A DNA stretch of 64,000 nt from positions 2,666,001-2,730,000 of the forward strand of contig NZ_CP075185.1 of NCBI RefSeq assembly GCF_020510685.1. Direction: 5' to 3'. Both the position numbers and the translations under genes were made by a program. This stretch comes from Dechloromonas denitrificans (GTDB lineage: Bacteria; Pseudomonadota; Gammaproteobacteria; Burkholderiales; Rhodocyclaceae). Positions within the stretch are counted from its first letter, which is position 1. Each line of letters begins with the position of its first letter. This document shows positions 1 through 9,214 of the stretch, in pieces. The notes under the pieces were generated by a model, which saw only the letters and a program-made list of their open reading frames with translations, did not search any database and was not told the DNA's origin.

Positions 1-160
1 CGCGCTCGGCCCGGACGCCGGAGACCTGCTGGGCATTCAGGGCCAGGTCGTCGCCCAGCACGCCGGCGGTCTTCTTGGCGGCAACCTTGGTCATCAGGGC
101 CACGTCGTCGAGGATGGTCGCGATATCATCGATCAGGGCGAGCAGGCTGGCTCCGGCCAT
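1..160 (-). CDS. DUF808 family inner-membrane protein (N-terminal fragment)
   Basis: The first 53 codons of a gene that leaves the window on the left. The N-terminus [20 protein letters not shown] followed by a [24 protein letters not shown] stretch is the characteristic start of the DUF808 (E. coli YedI-like) family of predicted multi-pass membrane proteins, whose function is unknown. The start is the ATG at 160, and only a weak purine-rich stretch lies upstream of it. The transmembrane part is outside the window and cannot be assessed. Confidence 0.8.
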   Translation of the reverse strand, partial: MAGASLLALIDDIATILDDVALMTKVAAKKTAGVLGDDLALNAQQVSGVRAER

Positions 161-310
161 TGGCGGTTTCCATTTCGAATAAAAACGCCATTCTAATTTG
201 TCCGCGGGCGATCCGGCAGGACTTGCCGCCGGGCCAGGCGACGCATCTGCTATCCTGTTTGAATACGCCCGCCCGCGCAACGCGCCCGCCCCTCCGGAGT
301 TTGCCCCTTG

Positions 311-718
311 ATGAACAGCTTTTCCCCGCTCGGCCACGAATGGACGACATTGCAGAACAACCACGAGCAGTACGAAAAAAGCAGCCTGTTGATCAAGCTG
401 ACCGCCACCGTGCTCTGCGCGCTGGCCCTGGCCGAAGGCATCACCGTCGTCCTGATCGGCCCGACGCTGTTCGTCTTCTGGCTGATGGAGGGCATCCTGC
501 GGACCAGCCAGTCGCGCCTCGGCGACCGCCTGCTGCACATCGAAGCGCTGCTCCGGCAAGACCCGCCAGCGCCGGGCGCGGCCTATCAACTGCATAGCGA
601 ATGGCAAGCCGGTCGGCCGGGAAGTCTCGGCCTGATCGGCGAATATCTGAGCAATGCGGCCAGACCGACCGTCGCGTTCCCGTATGCCCTGTTGCTGATT
701 GGAGGACTGCTTCTATGA
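311..718 (+). CDS. small membrane protein of unknown function
   Basis: A 135-residue protein with two hydrophobic stretches near residues 27-60 and one at the extreme C-terminus ([14 protein letters not shown]), so it is probably an inner-membrane protein. I do not recognise the family. The ATG at 311 is preferred over the in-frame TTG at 308. Its TGA stop overlaps the ATG of the PHB depolymerase (ATGA at 715-718), so the two genes are probably translationally coupled and co-transcribed. Coding on this strand is supported by that overlap and by typical codon use. Confidence 0.6.
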   Translation: MNSFSPLGHEWTTLQNNHEQYEKSSLLIKLTATVLCALALAEGITVVLIGPTLFVFWLMEGILRTSQSRLGDRLLHIEALLRQDPPAPGAAYQLHSEWQAGRPGSLGLIGEYLSNAARPTVAFPYALLLIGGLLL

Positions 719-1770
719 CTATCCATTCCCATCCGGCGCCCGCCTTCGCCCTTGCGCTGCTGCTTCTGGCCAGCAGCGTTGCCGCCGCCCCGCCACTTCC
801 CGGGCTGGCCGCCAACACCTCGGAGGTGACCGTTTCCGGGATTTCTTCCGGCGCCTACATGGCGGTGCAGTTTCAGGTCGCCTATTCGAGCCTGGTGCGC
901 GGCGCCGGCATTCTTGCCGGCGGTCCCTATTACTGCGCCAAAGACTCGGTCAACCGGGCGCTCGGCAACTGCATGGAACCGGTCGGCAAGGAAGCGCCGC
1001 CAAGCGCCGATGAAACACTGAAGACCATCCGGCAACTGGCCGAGTCGGGCAAGATCGATCCGCTCAAGGATCTGCGCGACGACCGGGTCTGGCTGCTCGC
1101 CGGCGGCCAGGACAAGACGGTGGACGCGGTGGTGATGGATTCCCTCGCCGCCTTCTACCGCACCACGCTGCCCGAGTCGGCAATCCGCTACGTCAAGCTG
1201 CCGGATGCCGGCCACGCGATGATTTCGGTCGCCGACCCCAAGGCCAATGCCTGCGATACTTCCAAGCCGCCGTTCATCAACCGTTGCCAGGATTTCGATG
1301 CCGCCGGCCAGTTGCTGACCCATCTGCTCGGCCCGCTGCAACCGGCCGCCGCGCCGCCGGCCGGCGAAATCATTGCCTTCGATCAGGCGCCCTTCATCAA
1401 GGGCCTGCCGATCGATGCCAGCCTCGCCAAGGAAGGTTACGCCTTCGTCCCGACCAGCTGTCGCGGCGGCGGCTGCCGCGTCCATGTGGCGTTCCACGGC
1501 TGCCGCCAGAGTGCCGGCGAAATCGGCCGACGCTTCGTCGAAGGCGCCGGTTACAACGGCTGGGCCGCCAGCAATCGCCTGATCGTGCTCTATCCGCAAA
1601 CCACGACGCGCAACGGCTTCGCCTTCTGGTCCTTTAAGTGGCTGCTCAACCCGAAAGGCTGCTGGGACTGGTGGGGTTATTCCGGCAGCGATTACCACAC
1701 CCGCGACGGCCTCCAGATGCACGCCGTACGCGCCATGATCGATGGCCTGGGCGCACCGGCCAAACCCTAA
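715..1770 (+). CDS. secreted/periplasmic poly(3-hydroxybutyrate) depolymerase
   Basis: A 351-residue alpha/beta hydrolase with a Sec signal peptide (hydrophobic 11-25 ending SSVAAA). The lipase-box serine lies in GISSG (residues 42-46). An Asp (AGGQDKTVD) and a His (DAGHAM) follow at plausible spacing, and HVAFHGC near residue 260 resembles the oxyanion-hole motif of short-chain-length PHA depolymerases. It should hydrolyse PHB to hydroxybutyrate oligomers outside the cytoplasm. Start codon overlap with the preceding membrane-protein gene suggests a two-gene operon. A phasin gene at 17.5-18.1 kb shows that the organism also makes PHB granules. Substrate chain length is inferred from family resemblance only. 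Confidence 0.82.
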   Translation: MTIHSHPAPAFALALLLLASSVAAAPPLPGLAANTSEVTVSGISSGAYMAVQFQVAYSSLVRGAGILAGGPYYCAKDSVNRALGNCMEPVGKEAPPSADETLKTIRQLAESGKIDPLKDLRDDRVWLLAGGQDKTVDAVVMDSLAAFYRTTLPESAIRYVKLPDAGHAMISVADPKANACDTSKPPFINRCQDFDAAGQLLTHLLGPLQPAAAPPAGEIIAFDQAPFIKGLPIDASLAKEGYAFVPTSCRGGGCRVHVAFHGCRQSAGEIGRRFVEGAGYNGWAASNRLIVLYPQTTTRNGFAFWSFKWLLNPKGCWDWWGYSGSDYHTRDGLQMHAVRAMIDGLGAPAKP

Positions 1771-1875
1771 ACCGGCCCGCCCCACACCGCCCGCCCGCGC
1801 ACCCTGGCCTCGGGTTAGAATTCGGCCCGCTCCGCGTGTCGCGGCCCCCTGCCCTTTTGTCCAGATTTGAAGCAC

Positions 1876-3825
1876 ATGTCCGACTACTCAGCCTCCTCCA
1901 TCCGCGTCCTGAAAGACCTTGAACCCGTCAAGGAACGTCCTGGCATGTACACCAGGACAACCTGTCCGACCCACATCATTCAGGAAGTCATCGACAATGC
2001 GGCCGACGAGGCGCTGGCCGGCTTCGCCAAGAAAATCGGCGTCATCGTCCGGGCCGACGGGGTGATCGAAGTCAGCGATAACGGCCGCGGCATCCCGGTT
2101 GAAATCCACCCGGAAGAAGGCAAGCCGGCGGTCGAGCTGGTTTTCTGCAAGCTGCACGCCGGCGGCAAGTTCAACAAGAAGGACGCCGGCAACGCCTACC
2201 GTTTTTCCGGCGGCCTGCACGGCGTCGGCGTGTCGGTGACCAATGCCCTGTCGACCCGGCTGGAAGTTGAAATCAAGCGCGGCGGTGGGGTCTACCGCAT
2301 CGCCTTCGGGGCCGGCTTCGTCGTCGAAGAACTGGCCCGGATCGGCGACTGCGGCCAGCGCAATACCGGGACCACGGTGCGCATCTCGCCCGACCCGAAG
2401 TATTTCGACTCGCCGAAGATCAACCTTGGCCAGCTTGAGCATCTGCTGCGCTCGAAGGCCGTGCTGATGCCGAATGTCACGGTCGAACTGGACATCGAAG
2501 GCCAGGAAAAGAAGGTCTGGTGCTACCAGAACGGCATGGCCGATTATCTGGCAGAAATGATGGTCGGCCAGCCGGTGGCGCCGATTTTCGTCAGCGAAAA
2601 ATACGTCGAGACGGCCAATGGCTTCGCCATCGGCGAAGGCGCCACCTGGGCCCTGGCCTGGTTCGAGGAAGGCGGCGGCAAGCCGGAATCCTACGTCAAC
2701 CTGATCCCGACGCTGGACGGCGGCACCCATGAAGCCGGCCTGAAAGCCGGCGTCTTCGAGGCGATCAAGACTTTCGCCGAACACCACGCCATCCTGCCGG
2801 CGAAAGTCAAGCTGGCGCAGGAAGACGTCTGCGGCCGGATGACCTATTTGCTGTCGGCCAAGGTGCTCGACCCGCAGTTCCAGGGCCAGACCAAGGAAAA
2901 GCTGACCAGCCGCGACGCCTACAAGCTGGTTTCGCAGATGGTGCGCGACCCGTTCGAGCTGTGGCTGAACAGCCACGCCGAGTACGGCAAGAAGATCGCC
3001 GAACTGGCGGTCAAGGCGGCACAGAACCGGATGAAATCGACGCAGAAGGTCGAGAAGAAAAAATCCTCCGGCATCGCCACCCTGCCCGGCAAGCTGACCG
3101 ACTGCGAATCCGACGACATTTCCCGCAACGAAGTCTTCCTGGTCGAGGGCGATTCGGCCGGCGGCTCGGCTAAACAAGGCCGCGACAAGGAAACCCAGGC
3201 GGTGTTGCCGCTGAGGGGCAAGGTGCTGAACACCTGGGAAGTGGATCGCGACCAGTTGTTCAAGAACAACGAAGTGCATGACATTTCCGTGGCGGTCGGC
3301 GTAGACCCGCACGGCATCGAACAGATCGGGACGGTCGATGTGTCCGGCCTGCGCTACGGCCGGATCATCGTGATGTCCGATGCCGACGTCGACGGCAGTC
3401 ACATCCAGGTGCTGCTGTTCACGCTCTTCCTCAAGCACTTCCCGGCCCTGGTCGAGCGCGGCCACATCCACGTCGCCCAGCCGCCGCTGTTCCGCGTCGA
3501 TGTCGAGGCGCGCGGCCATACCCGCAAGGTCTATTGCCTCGACGAAGCCGAAAAGGAACAGACGCTGACCAAGCTGCGCGACGAAGGCGTTTCGGAAAAC
3601 AAGATCACCGTCTCGCGCTTCAAGGGCCTCGGCGAAATGAACCCGGACCAGCTGTGGGAAACCACGCTCTGCCCGGATACCCGCCGGCTGGTGCCGTTCC
3701 AGGCCAGCCGCGAAACGATCAAGGAAATGACCGCGACTTTCACGCTGCTGATGGGCAAAGGCGAAGCTGCCGGCCGCCGGGCGTGGATGGAGAAGGACGG
3801 CGGGCTGGTCGAGGCCGACGTCTAA
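1876..3825 (+). CDS. parE: DNA topoisomerase IV subunit B
   Basis: A 649-residue GHKL-ATPase/TOPRIM protein, close to the 630 residues of E. coli ParE. Visible motifs are EVIDNAADEALAG and DNGRGIPV (ATP-binding Bergerat fold, N-terminal), GGLHGVGVSVTNALS (ATP lid), EGDSAGGSAKQGRD and DADVDGSHI (TOPRIM metal-binding acidic residues), and the C-terminal RFKGLGEMNPDQLWETT motif. ParE drives ATP-dependent decatenation with ParC, which is encoded separately at 14991-17390. The ATG at 1876 is chosen; a TTG three codons upstream (1867) is in frame but unnecessary. The 105 bases before it hold no obvious regulatory element. Confidence 0.97.
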   Translation: MSDYSASSIRVLKDLEPVKERPGMYTRTTCPTHIIQEVIDNAADEALAGFAKKIGVIVRADGVIEVSDNGRGIPVEIHPEEGKPAVELVFCKLHAGGKFNKKDAGNAYRFSGGLHGVGVSVTNALSTRLEVEIKRGGGVYRIAFGAGFVVEELARIGDCGQRNTGTTVRISPDPKYFDSPKINLGQLEHLLRSKAVLMPNVTVELDIEGQEKKVWCYQNGMADYLAEMMVGQPVAPIFVSEKYVETANGFAIGEGATWALAWFEEGGGKPESYVNLIPTLDGGTHEAGLKAGVFEAIKTFAEHHAILPAKVKLAQEDVCGRMTYLLSAKVLDPQFQGQTKEKLTSRDAYKLVSQMVRDPFELWLNSHAEYGKKIAELAVKAAQNRMKSTQKVEKKKSSGIATLPGKLTDCESDDISRNEVFLVEGDSAGGSAKQGRDKETQAVLPLRGKVLNTWEVDRDQLFKNNEVHDISVAVGVDPHGIEQIGTVDVSGLRYGRIIVMSDADVDGSHIQVLLFTLFLKHFPALVERGHIHVAQPPLFRVDVEARGHTRKVYCLDEAEKEQTLTKLRDEGVSENKITVSRFKGLGEMNPDQLWETTLCPDTRRLVPFQASRETIKEMTATFTLLMGKGEAAGRRAWMEKDGGLVEADV

Positions 3826-3880
3826 GGCCGGTCTGCCGCGCCAGCCGGGGAAGCCGCCCGGCGCCAACGAGGAGCACCAC

Positions 3881-4141
3881 ATGTCGAAATCTTTTACCGG
3901 CCCGATCGTTGCGGCCGTAGTCATTGCCCTGGCCTTCGTGCTCAATCCTTCGCCGGAGAAACACCGGGCGAAGATCAAGGAAGTGATCGCCGAGCGCAGC
4001 CAGCTCGAGCGCGTTTTCGGCATCGGCCAGCTGACCTCCTTCGCCTCGCGCTACCACTCCTTTGGCGTCGGCTCGTACACCACGGTGAACGACAAAGTCA
4101 CCTCGCTTGGCGCGTTCGGCTTGGTTTTCGTCACCGACTGA
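3881..4141 (+). CDS. small exported or membrane-anchored protein (DUF4359-like)
   Basis: An 86-residue protein with one N-terminal hydrophobic segment (residues 8-22) followed by NPSPEKHRAKIKE, which would leave a small periplasmic domain ending in VTSLGAFGLVFVTD. The overall plan resembles the DUF4359 family of small exported proteins, but the resemblance is weak. A good ribosome site (GAGGAG, about 6 bases before the ATG at 3881) supports translation. It follows parE by 55 bases on the same strand and may be co-transcribed with it. Function is unknown. Confidence 0.6.
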   Translation: MSKSFTGPIVAAVVIALAFVLNPSPEKHRAKIKEVIAERSQLERVFGIGQLTSFASRYHSFGVGSYTTVNDKVTSLGAFGLVFVTD

Positions 4142-4161
4142 AAACCAGCCAGGCGGGCCGG

Positions 4162-4941
4162 TTACTCGCCGAGATAGACCGGCTTGCGCTTTTCGGTGAA
4201 CGCCCGGATGCCCTCGCTGTAGTCGCGACTGCTGTAAACCACCCGGCGCAGGCCCTGGATGCGCTCGAAGTCGTTCGGCGAGAGCGGCTGGGCGGCCGAC
4301 AGGATGCGTAGCTGCTCCTTCATCACGCTGATCGCCAGCGGCGAGTTGAGCGCGATGCCGCGAGCCATGTCGCGCGAGAAAGCCTCGATCTGCTCGGCCT
4401 CGACCAGATGGTTGATGATGCCCTGGCGCTCGAGGCGCGCCGCGCTCATCGGCTGGCCGGTAAACAGCAATTCCTTGGCGATATGCGGGGTCGTCGCATT
4501 GAGGAAGGTAAGCAGGCCGGAGGCGTTGTAGGGGACGCCCAGCTTGGCCGGCGTGGCGGCGAAGGTCGAGTCCGGCGTGGCGATGATCATGTCGCAGGCG
4601 AACACCAGCTCGCAGGCGCCGCCCCAGACGCCGCCCTCGACCAGCGCGATGACCGGCGCGGGAAAAGCCTCGATGTCGCGAATCAGCATGCGCAACGGGT
4701 CCTGCCAGCCCAAGGGGTCGTGCCCGCCTTTCGGCAGCTCGTCGACGCTGTGCCCGGCCGACCAGACCTTGGCCCCCGGCTCGGCCCGCAGGATGGCGGC
4801 GCGTACCGATTGCGCCTGAAACTCGCGCAGCGCCTCGGAAACCTCGGTAATCAGAGCTTCCGACAGGGCGTTGCGCTTGCTCTGGTAAGCCAAGGTAATG
4901 GTGCCGATGTGCTCGGCAATGCTGGTTTGAATGAATGCCAT
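4162..4941 (-). CDS. scpB: methylmalonyl-CoA decarboxylase (crotonase family)
   Basis: A 259-residue crotonase-fold protein (E. coli ScpB/YgfG is 261). The segment VWSAGHSVDELPKGGHDPL matches the characteristic ScpB insert after the CoA-binding strand, and VEGGVWGGACELVFACD supplies the oxyanion-hole glycines. It should convert methylmalonyl-CoA to propionyl-CoA and CO2. The start is the ATG at 4941; the longer reading frame upstream is non-coding by composition. No mutase or CoA-transferase gene lies beside it, so the usual succinate-to-propionate context is absent. General enoyl-CoA hydratase activity is the alternative. Confidence 0.8.
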   Translation of the reverse strand: MAFIQTSIAEHIGTITLAYQSKRNALSEALITEVSEALREFQAQSVRAAILRAEPGAKVWSAGHSVDELPKGGHDPLGWQDPLRMLIRDIEAFPAPVIALVEGGVWGGACELVFACDMIIATPDSTFAATPAKLGVPYNASGLLTFLNATTPHIAKELLFTGQPMSAARLERQGIINHLVEAEQIEAFSRDMARGIALNSPLAISVMKEQLRILSAAQPLSPNDFERIQGLRRVVYSSRDYSEGIRAFTEKRKPVYLGE

Positions 4942-5197
4942 GAAAAGATCCGAATCAGAAGAAAAGCCCGTGATGCTGACGGGCTGGCCGAAAAATATCG
5001 CGCTAGTGTGCCTCAAACTTGTTGCTTCGATGACATTCGCACGATGCCAGCCGGATTCCCGGGGTAATTTCGCGCCATTTCCTCGGGCAAGCGCTGGGGC
5101 AAGCCCCGCTTTTTCCCCTATCATTCGCTTCCCGATGCCCAGCTTCCGCCACCGTCTGAACGTGAACCGGGAAATGGCATCGATCCCGGAAAAGACA

Positions 5198-6136
5198 ATG
5201 AACGAACAACCCGCCAGGACGCCCCGTCCGACGCGCAATAGCAGCAGTTTCAGCCAACTCGCCGGCGCCGCCCGGCCATCCACCCTACGTCGCTGCCTGC
5301 TGACGGCCAGCCTTTTGCTGCTGGCCGGCTGCGCCAGCCTGTCATCCGACAAGCCGGTGCCACCGCCCGCCAAGCCGAAAGTCGCCCTGGTTCTCGGCGG
5401 CGGTGCGGCACGCGGCTTTGCCCATATCGGCGTGATCAAGATGCTCGAGTCGCAGGGCATCGTCCCCGACATTGTCGTCGGCACCAGTGCCGGCGCCGTG
5501 GTCGGCGCGCTCTATGCCGGCGGCCACGATGCCTACGCGATGCAGAAGATCGCCCAGCAGCTCGACGAAACCATTTTTGCCGACTGGACCCTGAGCGGCC
5601 AGGGCTTTCTCAAAGGCGAAGCGCTGCAGGGCTTCGTCAATCAACACCTGCGCAATCGGCCGCTGGAAGGCCTGAACAAGCCTTTCGCGGCAGTCGCCAC
5701 CGATCTCAATAGCGGCGAGCGGGTGGTTTTCCGGACCGGCGATACCGGCATGGCAGTTCGTGCTTCGGCGGCGGTTCCCGGCGTTTTTCAGCCGACCCGC
5801 TTCCGCGGCAAAACCTATGTCGATGGCGGCCTGAGCAGCCCCGTTCCGGTCCTCGCGGCGCGCGAAATGGGCGCCGATTTCGTCATTGCCGTGGATATTT
5901 CGGCCCGTCCGGAAGGTCAGCCGATCGATAGTCTGAGCAGCGTGTTGTGGCAGACGACGACCATCATGGGCGGCATCATGGGCAAAGCCGAACTGCGCCA
6001 GGCCGACATCGTCATTCGCCCGAACCTGCCCTACGTCAAATCCTGGGACTTTACCGCCCGCCACGATGCCATTCTCGAAGGCGAACGCGCCGCCCAGGCG
6101 GCCCTGCCGCAGATTCGCCAGAGACTGGGCAGGTAG
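5198..6136 (+). CDS. patatin-like phospholipase, lipoprotein
   Basis: A 312-residue RssA/NTE-type patatin domain behind a lipoprotein signal (LLLAGCASL, Cys near residue 47). The catalytic machinery is visible: GGGAARGFAHIG (oxyanion hole), GTSAG (nucleophile serine) and DGGLSSPVP (dyad aspartate). It probably acts as a membrane-anchored phospholipase or lysophospholipase. The start at 5198 follows GGAAAAG with good spacing; an in-frame ATG at 5174 is the alternative and would lengthen the unusually long N-region. An intrinsic terminator follows at 6166-6195. The cluster context gives no hint of a specific substrate. Confidence 0.85.
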   Translation: MNEQPARTPRPTRNSSSFSQLAGAARPSTLRRCLLTASLLLLAGCASLSSDKPVPPPAKPKVALVLGGGAARGFAHIGVIKMLESQGIVPDIVVGTSAGAVVGALYAGGHDAYAMQKIAQQLDETIFADWTLSGQGFLKGEALQGFVNQHLRNRPLEGLNKPFAAVATDLNSGERVVFRTGDTGMAVRASAAVPGVFQPTRFRGKTYVDGGLSSPVPVLAAREMGADFVIAVDISARPEGQPIDSLSSVLWQTTTIMGGIMGKAELRQADIVIRPNLPYVKSWDFTARHDAILEGERAAQAALPQIRQRLGR

Positions 6137-6165
6137 TCCCGGGAGCGCGGACGCCCAGCCAGCAA

Positions 6166-6195
6166 CAAAAAAGCCATCTCGCGGGATGGCTTTTT
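6166..6195. terminator. bidirectional intrinsic terminator
   Basis: The stem GCCATC/GATGGC (6173-6178 with 6185-6190) is flanked by an A-run on the left and TTTTT on the right, so it can terminate the patatin gene from the left and the PhnD-type gene (stop at 6213) from the right. Confidence 0.85.
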
Positions 6196-6212
6196 GCTTG
6201 GCCGGCCTGTCG

Positions 6213-7043
6213 TCAGACGCCCAGCCACTCCAGGAGTTTACGCAGGCGGCCTTCCTCGGTGGTCACGAAACCGGTGATGCCGACCCGCTTGAGGATCTGG
6301 CCACCGGCAGCCGAGCCGGCCAGTTCGTTCAACGCCTGCTGCATTTTGCCGACCTGTTCGGCAGTGACGCGCGGCGAGGCGACCAGCGGCATGTAGGGCT
6401 GCGCCTTCGACTGATGCAGGACCCGATGCTCGCCCTTGATCCACTGCGCGTAGGCACCGGAGTAAGAGGCAATGCCGCCGACGTCGGAAATCCGGTTCTC
6501 GATGGAGAACGGAATCGCTCCCTGTTCGCGCACGTAGCTGACTGCCTCGTTGTCGATCAGGATGCCCTGGTCACGCAGTTCGGCGCGGCAGAAACGGGTC
6601 ATGTAAGCCTTCTTCTCGGGGAAGATGAAGGTCTTGCCCTTCAGGTCGGCCACTTTCTTGATCGGCGAATCCTTGTGCACGATCAGTATGCACTGACCGT
6701 CCGGTTTCGCCGTGGCGACGAAGTTGTAGCGATAGTCGCGGAGGCCGCGCGCCGGATAATCGGAGGGACGGGCGATGACCAGATCGTACTGGTCGTCTTT
6801 CATGCCCTTTTCCAGAGCCGAAAATTCGCGGACGAAAGCCACCTTGATCTCGGCATTGATCGCCCGGCCGAGCACATCGGCCAGCGGCTGATATTTGGCA
6901 CGCGCCGTTTCGGCGTCGATGCCGCCGGATGTGCCTTCGCTGACCGCGAAGACCAGTTGTGGTTTTTTCGCTCCGCTCTGCGCGTGCGCGGCGGGAACGA
7001 GCAGGACGAAGGCTGCCAGGCTGAGGGGTAAAACAAGTCGCAT
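6213..7043 (-). CDS. PhnD-type periplasmic substrate-binding protein (orphan)
   Basis: A 276-residue protein with a clear Sec signal (residues 1-22, PAAHAQ). The fold is that of phosphate/phosphonate-type binding proteins: YQPLADVLGRAINAEIKVAFV, YDLVIARPSDYPARG, and VADLKGKTFIFPEKKAYMTR. No ABC permease or ATPase gene is adjacent, so it may act as a solitary binding protein or as the sensory partner of a distant kinase or chemoreceptor. The ligand cannot be predicted. It is preceded by an AT-rich 255-bp intergenic region. Confidence 0.78.
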   Translation of the reverse strand: MRLVLPLSLAAFVLLVPAAHAQSGAKKPQLVFAVSEGTSGGIDAETARAKYQPLADVLGRAINAEIKVAFVREFSALEKGMKDDQYDLVIARPSDYPARGLRDYRYNFVATAKPDGQCILIVHKDSPIKKVADLKGKTFIFPEKKAYMTRFCRAELRDQGILIDNEAVSYVREQGAIPFSIENRISDVGGIASYSGAYAQWIKGEHRVLHQSKAQPYMPLVASPRVTAEQVGKMQQALNELAGSAAGGQILKRVGITGFVTTEEGRLRKLLEWLGV

Positions 7044-7298
7044 CGGAACGTTCTCCAGGGGAAGTGACTTTTAGTCGATAACCAGATTATTAATCTCTGA
7101 TTTACCCGGGAAGAATAAACGAAAACTGCATTTTAACGATTTCACTTTTGACATTTCGAGCAAATATTTTGTTGCCAACCTGTATATTTGATAAATTCAT
7201 CAGCCGGTGCCCGCATGCCAACTTGCCGATGATCATTTAGCCCGGTCTAATACCGGCCCGGGCCGGCATTCGCCGCCCAAACAGCCCAGCCCTTTCCG
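7044..7298. other. AT-rich divergent intergenic region
   Basis: 255 bases between the leftward PhnD-type gene and the rightward radical SAM gene, noticeably richer in A+T than the flanks. It presumably carries both promoters. I could not identify a convincing operator; a near-match to an FNR box (TTGAT at about 7188) lacks the right spacing. Close to 7251-7265 there is a GC-rich palindromic stretch (CCGGCCCGGGCCGG). Confidence 0.4.
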
Positions 7299-9209
7299 AT
7301 GACGCTCCCCAGCACCATGCGCACCCTGTGTCTCATCCCGCCGATGACGCAGCTCAATGTTCCCTACCCGTCGTCGGCCTATCTGACCGGCTTTCTGCGT
7401 TCGCGCGGAATCGCCGCCGAGCAGGAGGACATTGCCCTCAAGCTGGTGCTCGAGCTGTTCTCGCCGGCCGGCCTGCGCGCCATTCTCGATAAGGTGAAAA
7501 CGGTGCCGGCGAAAAAACGTTCGGCCACGCTGCATTGCTTTGCCGACCAGTTCGACCGCTATCTGGCGACCATCACGCCGGCTGTCGCCTTCCTGCAGGG
7601 CCGCGACCCATCGATCGGCCATCGCATCTGCGGCCGCAACTTCCTGCCGGAAGGCCCGCGCTTCGCTTCGCTCGACGCGTTCCTTGACGACGGCAGCGGC
7701 GACCCGCTGGCCTGGGCCTTTGGCGCGCTGGGCGTGCAGGACCGGGCGCGCCATCTGGCGACGCTGTACCTGAACGACCTGGCCGACGTGCTGCGCGAGG
7801 CGGTCGATGAGCGTTTCGAATTCGTCCGCTATGCCGAGTCGCTGGCCCAGAGCCAGCCGACTTTCGAGCCGCTGGCCCGCGCCCTGGCTGCGGCGCCGAC
7901 GCTGGTCGATCAAACCCTGGAAAAACTGACCCTGGCCGCCGTCGACCGGAGCAATCCGGGCCTGGTGCTGATTTCGGTCCCCTTCCCCGGCTCGGTCTAT
8001 GCCGCCTTCCGCATGGCCCGGGCGATCAAGGCGCATGCTCCGGCCATCGTCATCGTGCTGGGTGGCGGCTACGTCAATACCGAGTTGCGCGAACTGAAGG
8101 AAGCGCGGGTTTTCGACTATTTCGACTACGTCACGCTCGACGACGGCGAACGGCCGCTGCTCGCCCTGCTCGAACACCTCGACGGCCGGCGGCCACGCCT
8201 CAACCTGGTGCGCACTTTCGCCCGTGTCGATGGCCAGGTCCGTTACTTCAACAGCAGCGAGCCGGACATCCCGTTCGCCGAAGTCGGCACGCCGACCTGG
8301 GACGGCCTGCCGCTCGACCGCTACCTGTCGCTGCTCGACATGCTCAACCCGATGCACCGGCTGTGGTCAGACGGGCGCTGGAACAAGCTGACCGTGGCGC
8401 ACGGCTGCTACTGGAAGAAATGCAGCTTCTGCGACGTCAGTCTCGACTATATCGGCCGCTACGACGGCGCCCCGGCCGCGCTGCTGGTCGACCGCATCGA
8501 AGAGATCATCGGCGAAACCGGCCAGACCGGCTTTCACTTCGTCGACGAAGCCGCCCCGCCCAAGGCGCTCAAGGCGCTGGCCGACGAACTGGAAAAGCGC
8601 AACCGGGCGATTTCCTGGTGGGGCAATATCCGCTTCGAGAAGTCATTCACCCCTGACCTCTGCAACCAGCTCGCCGACAGCGGCTGCATCGCCGTCTCCG
8701 GCGGTCTCGAAGTTGCCTCCGACCGGCTGCTGACGCTGATGAAAAAAGGCGTCTCGGTCGACCAGGTGGCCCGTGTCACCAAGGCTTTCTCCAATGCCGG
8801 TATTCTCGTCCACGCCTACCTGATGTACGGCTTCCCGACTCAGACGGTGCAGGACACCGTCGACGCGCTGGAATACGTCCGCCAGTTGTTCGCCGAAGGC
8901 TGCATCCAGTCCGGCTTCTTCCACCGCTTCGCCTGCACCGTGCATTCGCCGGTCGGCCAGAACCCGGCCGAGTACGGCATCAAGCTCAAACCGCTGCCGC
9001 CGATCAGTTTCGCTACCAACGACGTCGAATTCATCGACCCGACCGGCGTCGACCACCGCAGCCTGGGCGTCGCGCTAAACAAGGCGCTCTACAACTACAT
9101 GTACGGCATCGGGCTGGACGAGGACGTGCGCAGCTGGTTTTCGACCCGGGTGCAGAAAACCCGCGTCCCCCGAAACTTCATCGCCAAGGCACTCCGGACC
9201 TCCGCTTAG
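7299..9209 (+). CDS. B12-binding-domain radical SAM protein
   Basis: A 636-residue protein. The N-terminal half has a cobalamin-binding-like Rossmann region (PGLVLISVPFPGS, then IVIVLGGGYVNTE and DYVTLDDGERPLLALLEHL). The radical SAM core begins at GCYWKKCSFCD, with cysteines 370, 375 and 378 in a CX4CX2C arrangement, followed by FHFVDEAAPP and WWGNIRFEKSF. It belongs with B12-radical SAM methyltransferase-like enzymes of unknown substrate. The start may be 7299 or the ATG at 7317 (MRTLCLIPP), where the conserved sequence begins; neither has a strong ribosome site. It stands alone and no precursor peptide gene was seen next to it. Confidence 0.8.
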   Translation: MTLPSTMRTLCLIPPMTQLNVPYPSSAYLTGFLRSRGIAAEQEDIALKLVLELFSPAGLRAILDKVKTVPAKKRSATLHCFADQFDRYLATITPAVAFLQGRDPSIGHRICGRNFLPEGPRFASLDAFLDDGSGDPLAWAFGALGVQDRARHLATLYLNDLADVLREAVDERFEFVRYAESLAQSQPTFEPLARALAAAPTLVDQTLEKLTLAAVDRSNPGLVLISVPFPGSVYAAFRMARAIKAHAPAIVIVLGGGYVNTELRELKEARVFDYFDYVTLDDGERPLLALLEHLDGRRPRLNLVRTFARVDGQVRYFNSSEPDIPFAEVGTPTWDGLPLDRYLSLLDMLNPMHRLWSDGRWNKLTVAHGCYWKKCSFCDVSLDYIGRYDGAPAALLVDRIEEIIGETGQTGFHFVDEAAPPKALKALADELEKRNRAISWWGNIRFEKSFTPDLCNQLADSGCIAVSGGLEVASDRLLTLMKKGVSVDQVARVTKAFSNAGILVHAYLMYGFPTQTVQDTVDALEYVRQLFAEGCIQSGFFHRFACTVHSPVGQNPAEYGIKLKPLPPISFATNDVEFIDPTGVDHRSLGVALNKALYNYMYGIGLDEDVRSWFSTRVQKTRVPRNFIAKALRTSA

Positions 9210-9214
9210 GCGGT

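Noticed and set aside
1888..4023. Long minus-strand open frame opposite parE (711 codons)
   Set aside because: It is the antisense shadow of parE, with no ribosome site, no recognisable family and codon use explained by the high-GC third positions of parE.
4162..5484. Longer N-terminal form of the decarboxylase
   Set aside because: The upstream frame overlaps the patatin gene in antisense and is Arg/Ser-rich; family length fits the ATG at 4941.
7180..7200. FNR-like box upstream of the PhnD-type gene
   Set aside because: TTGATAAATTCATCAG has the half-sites out of register by one base from TTGAT-N4-ATCAA.
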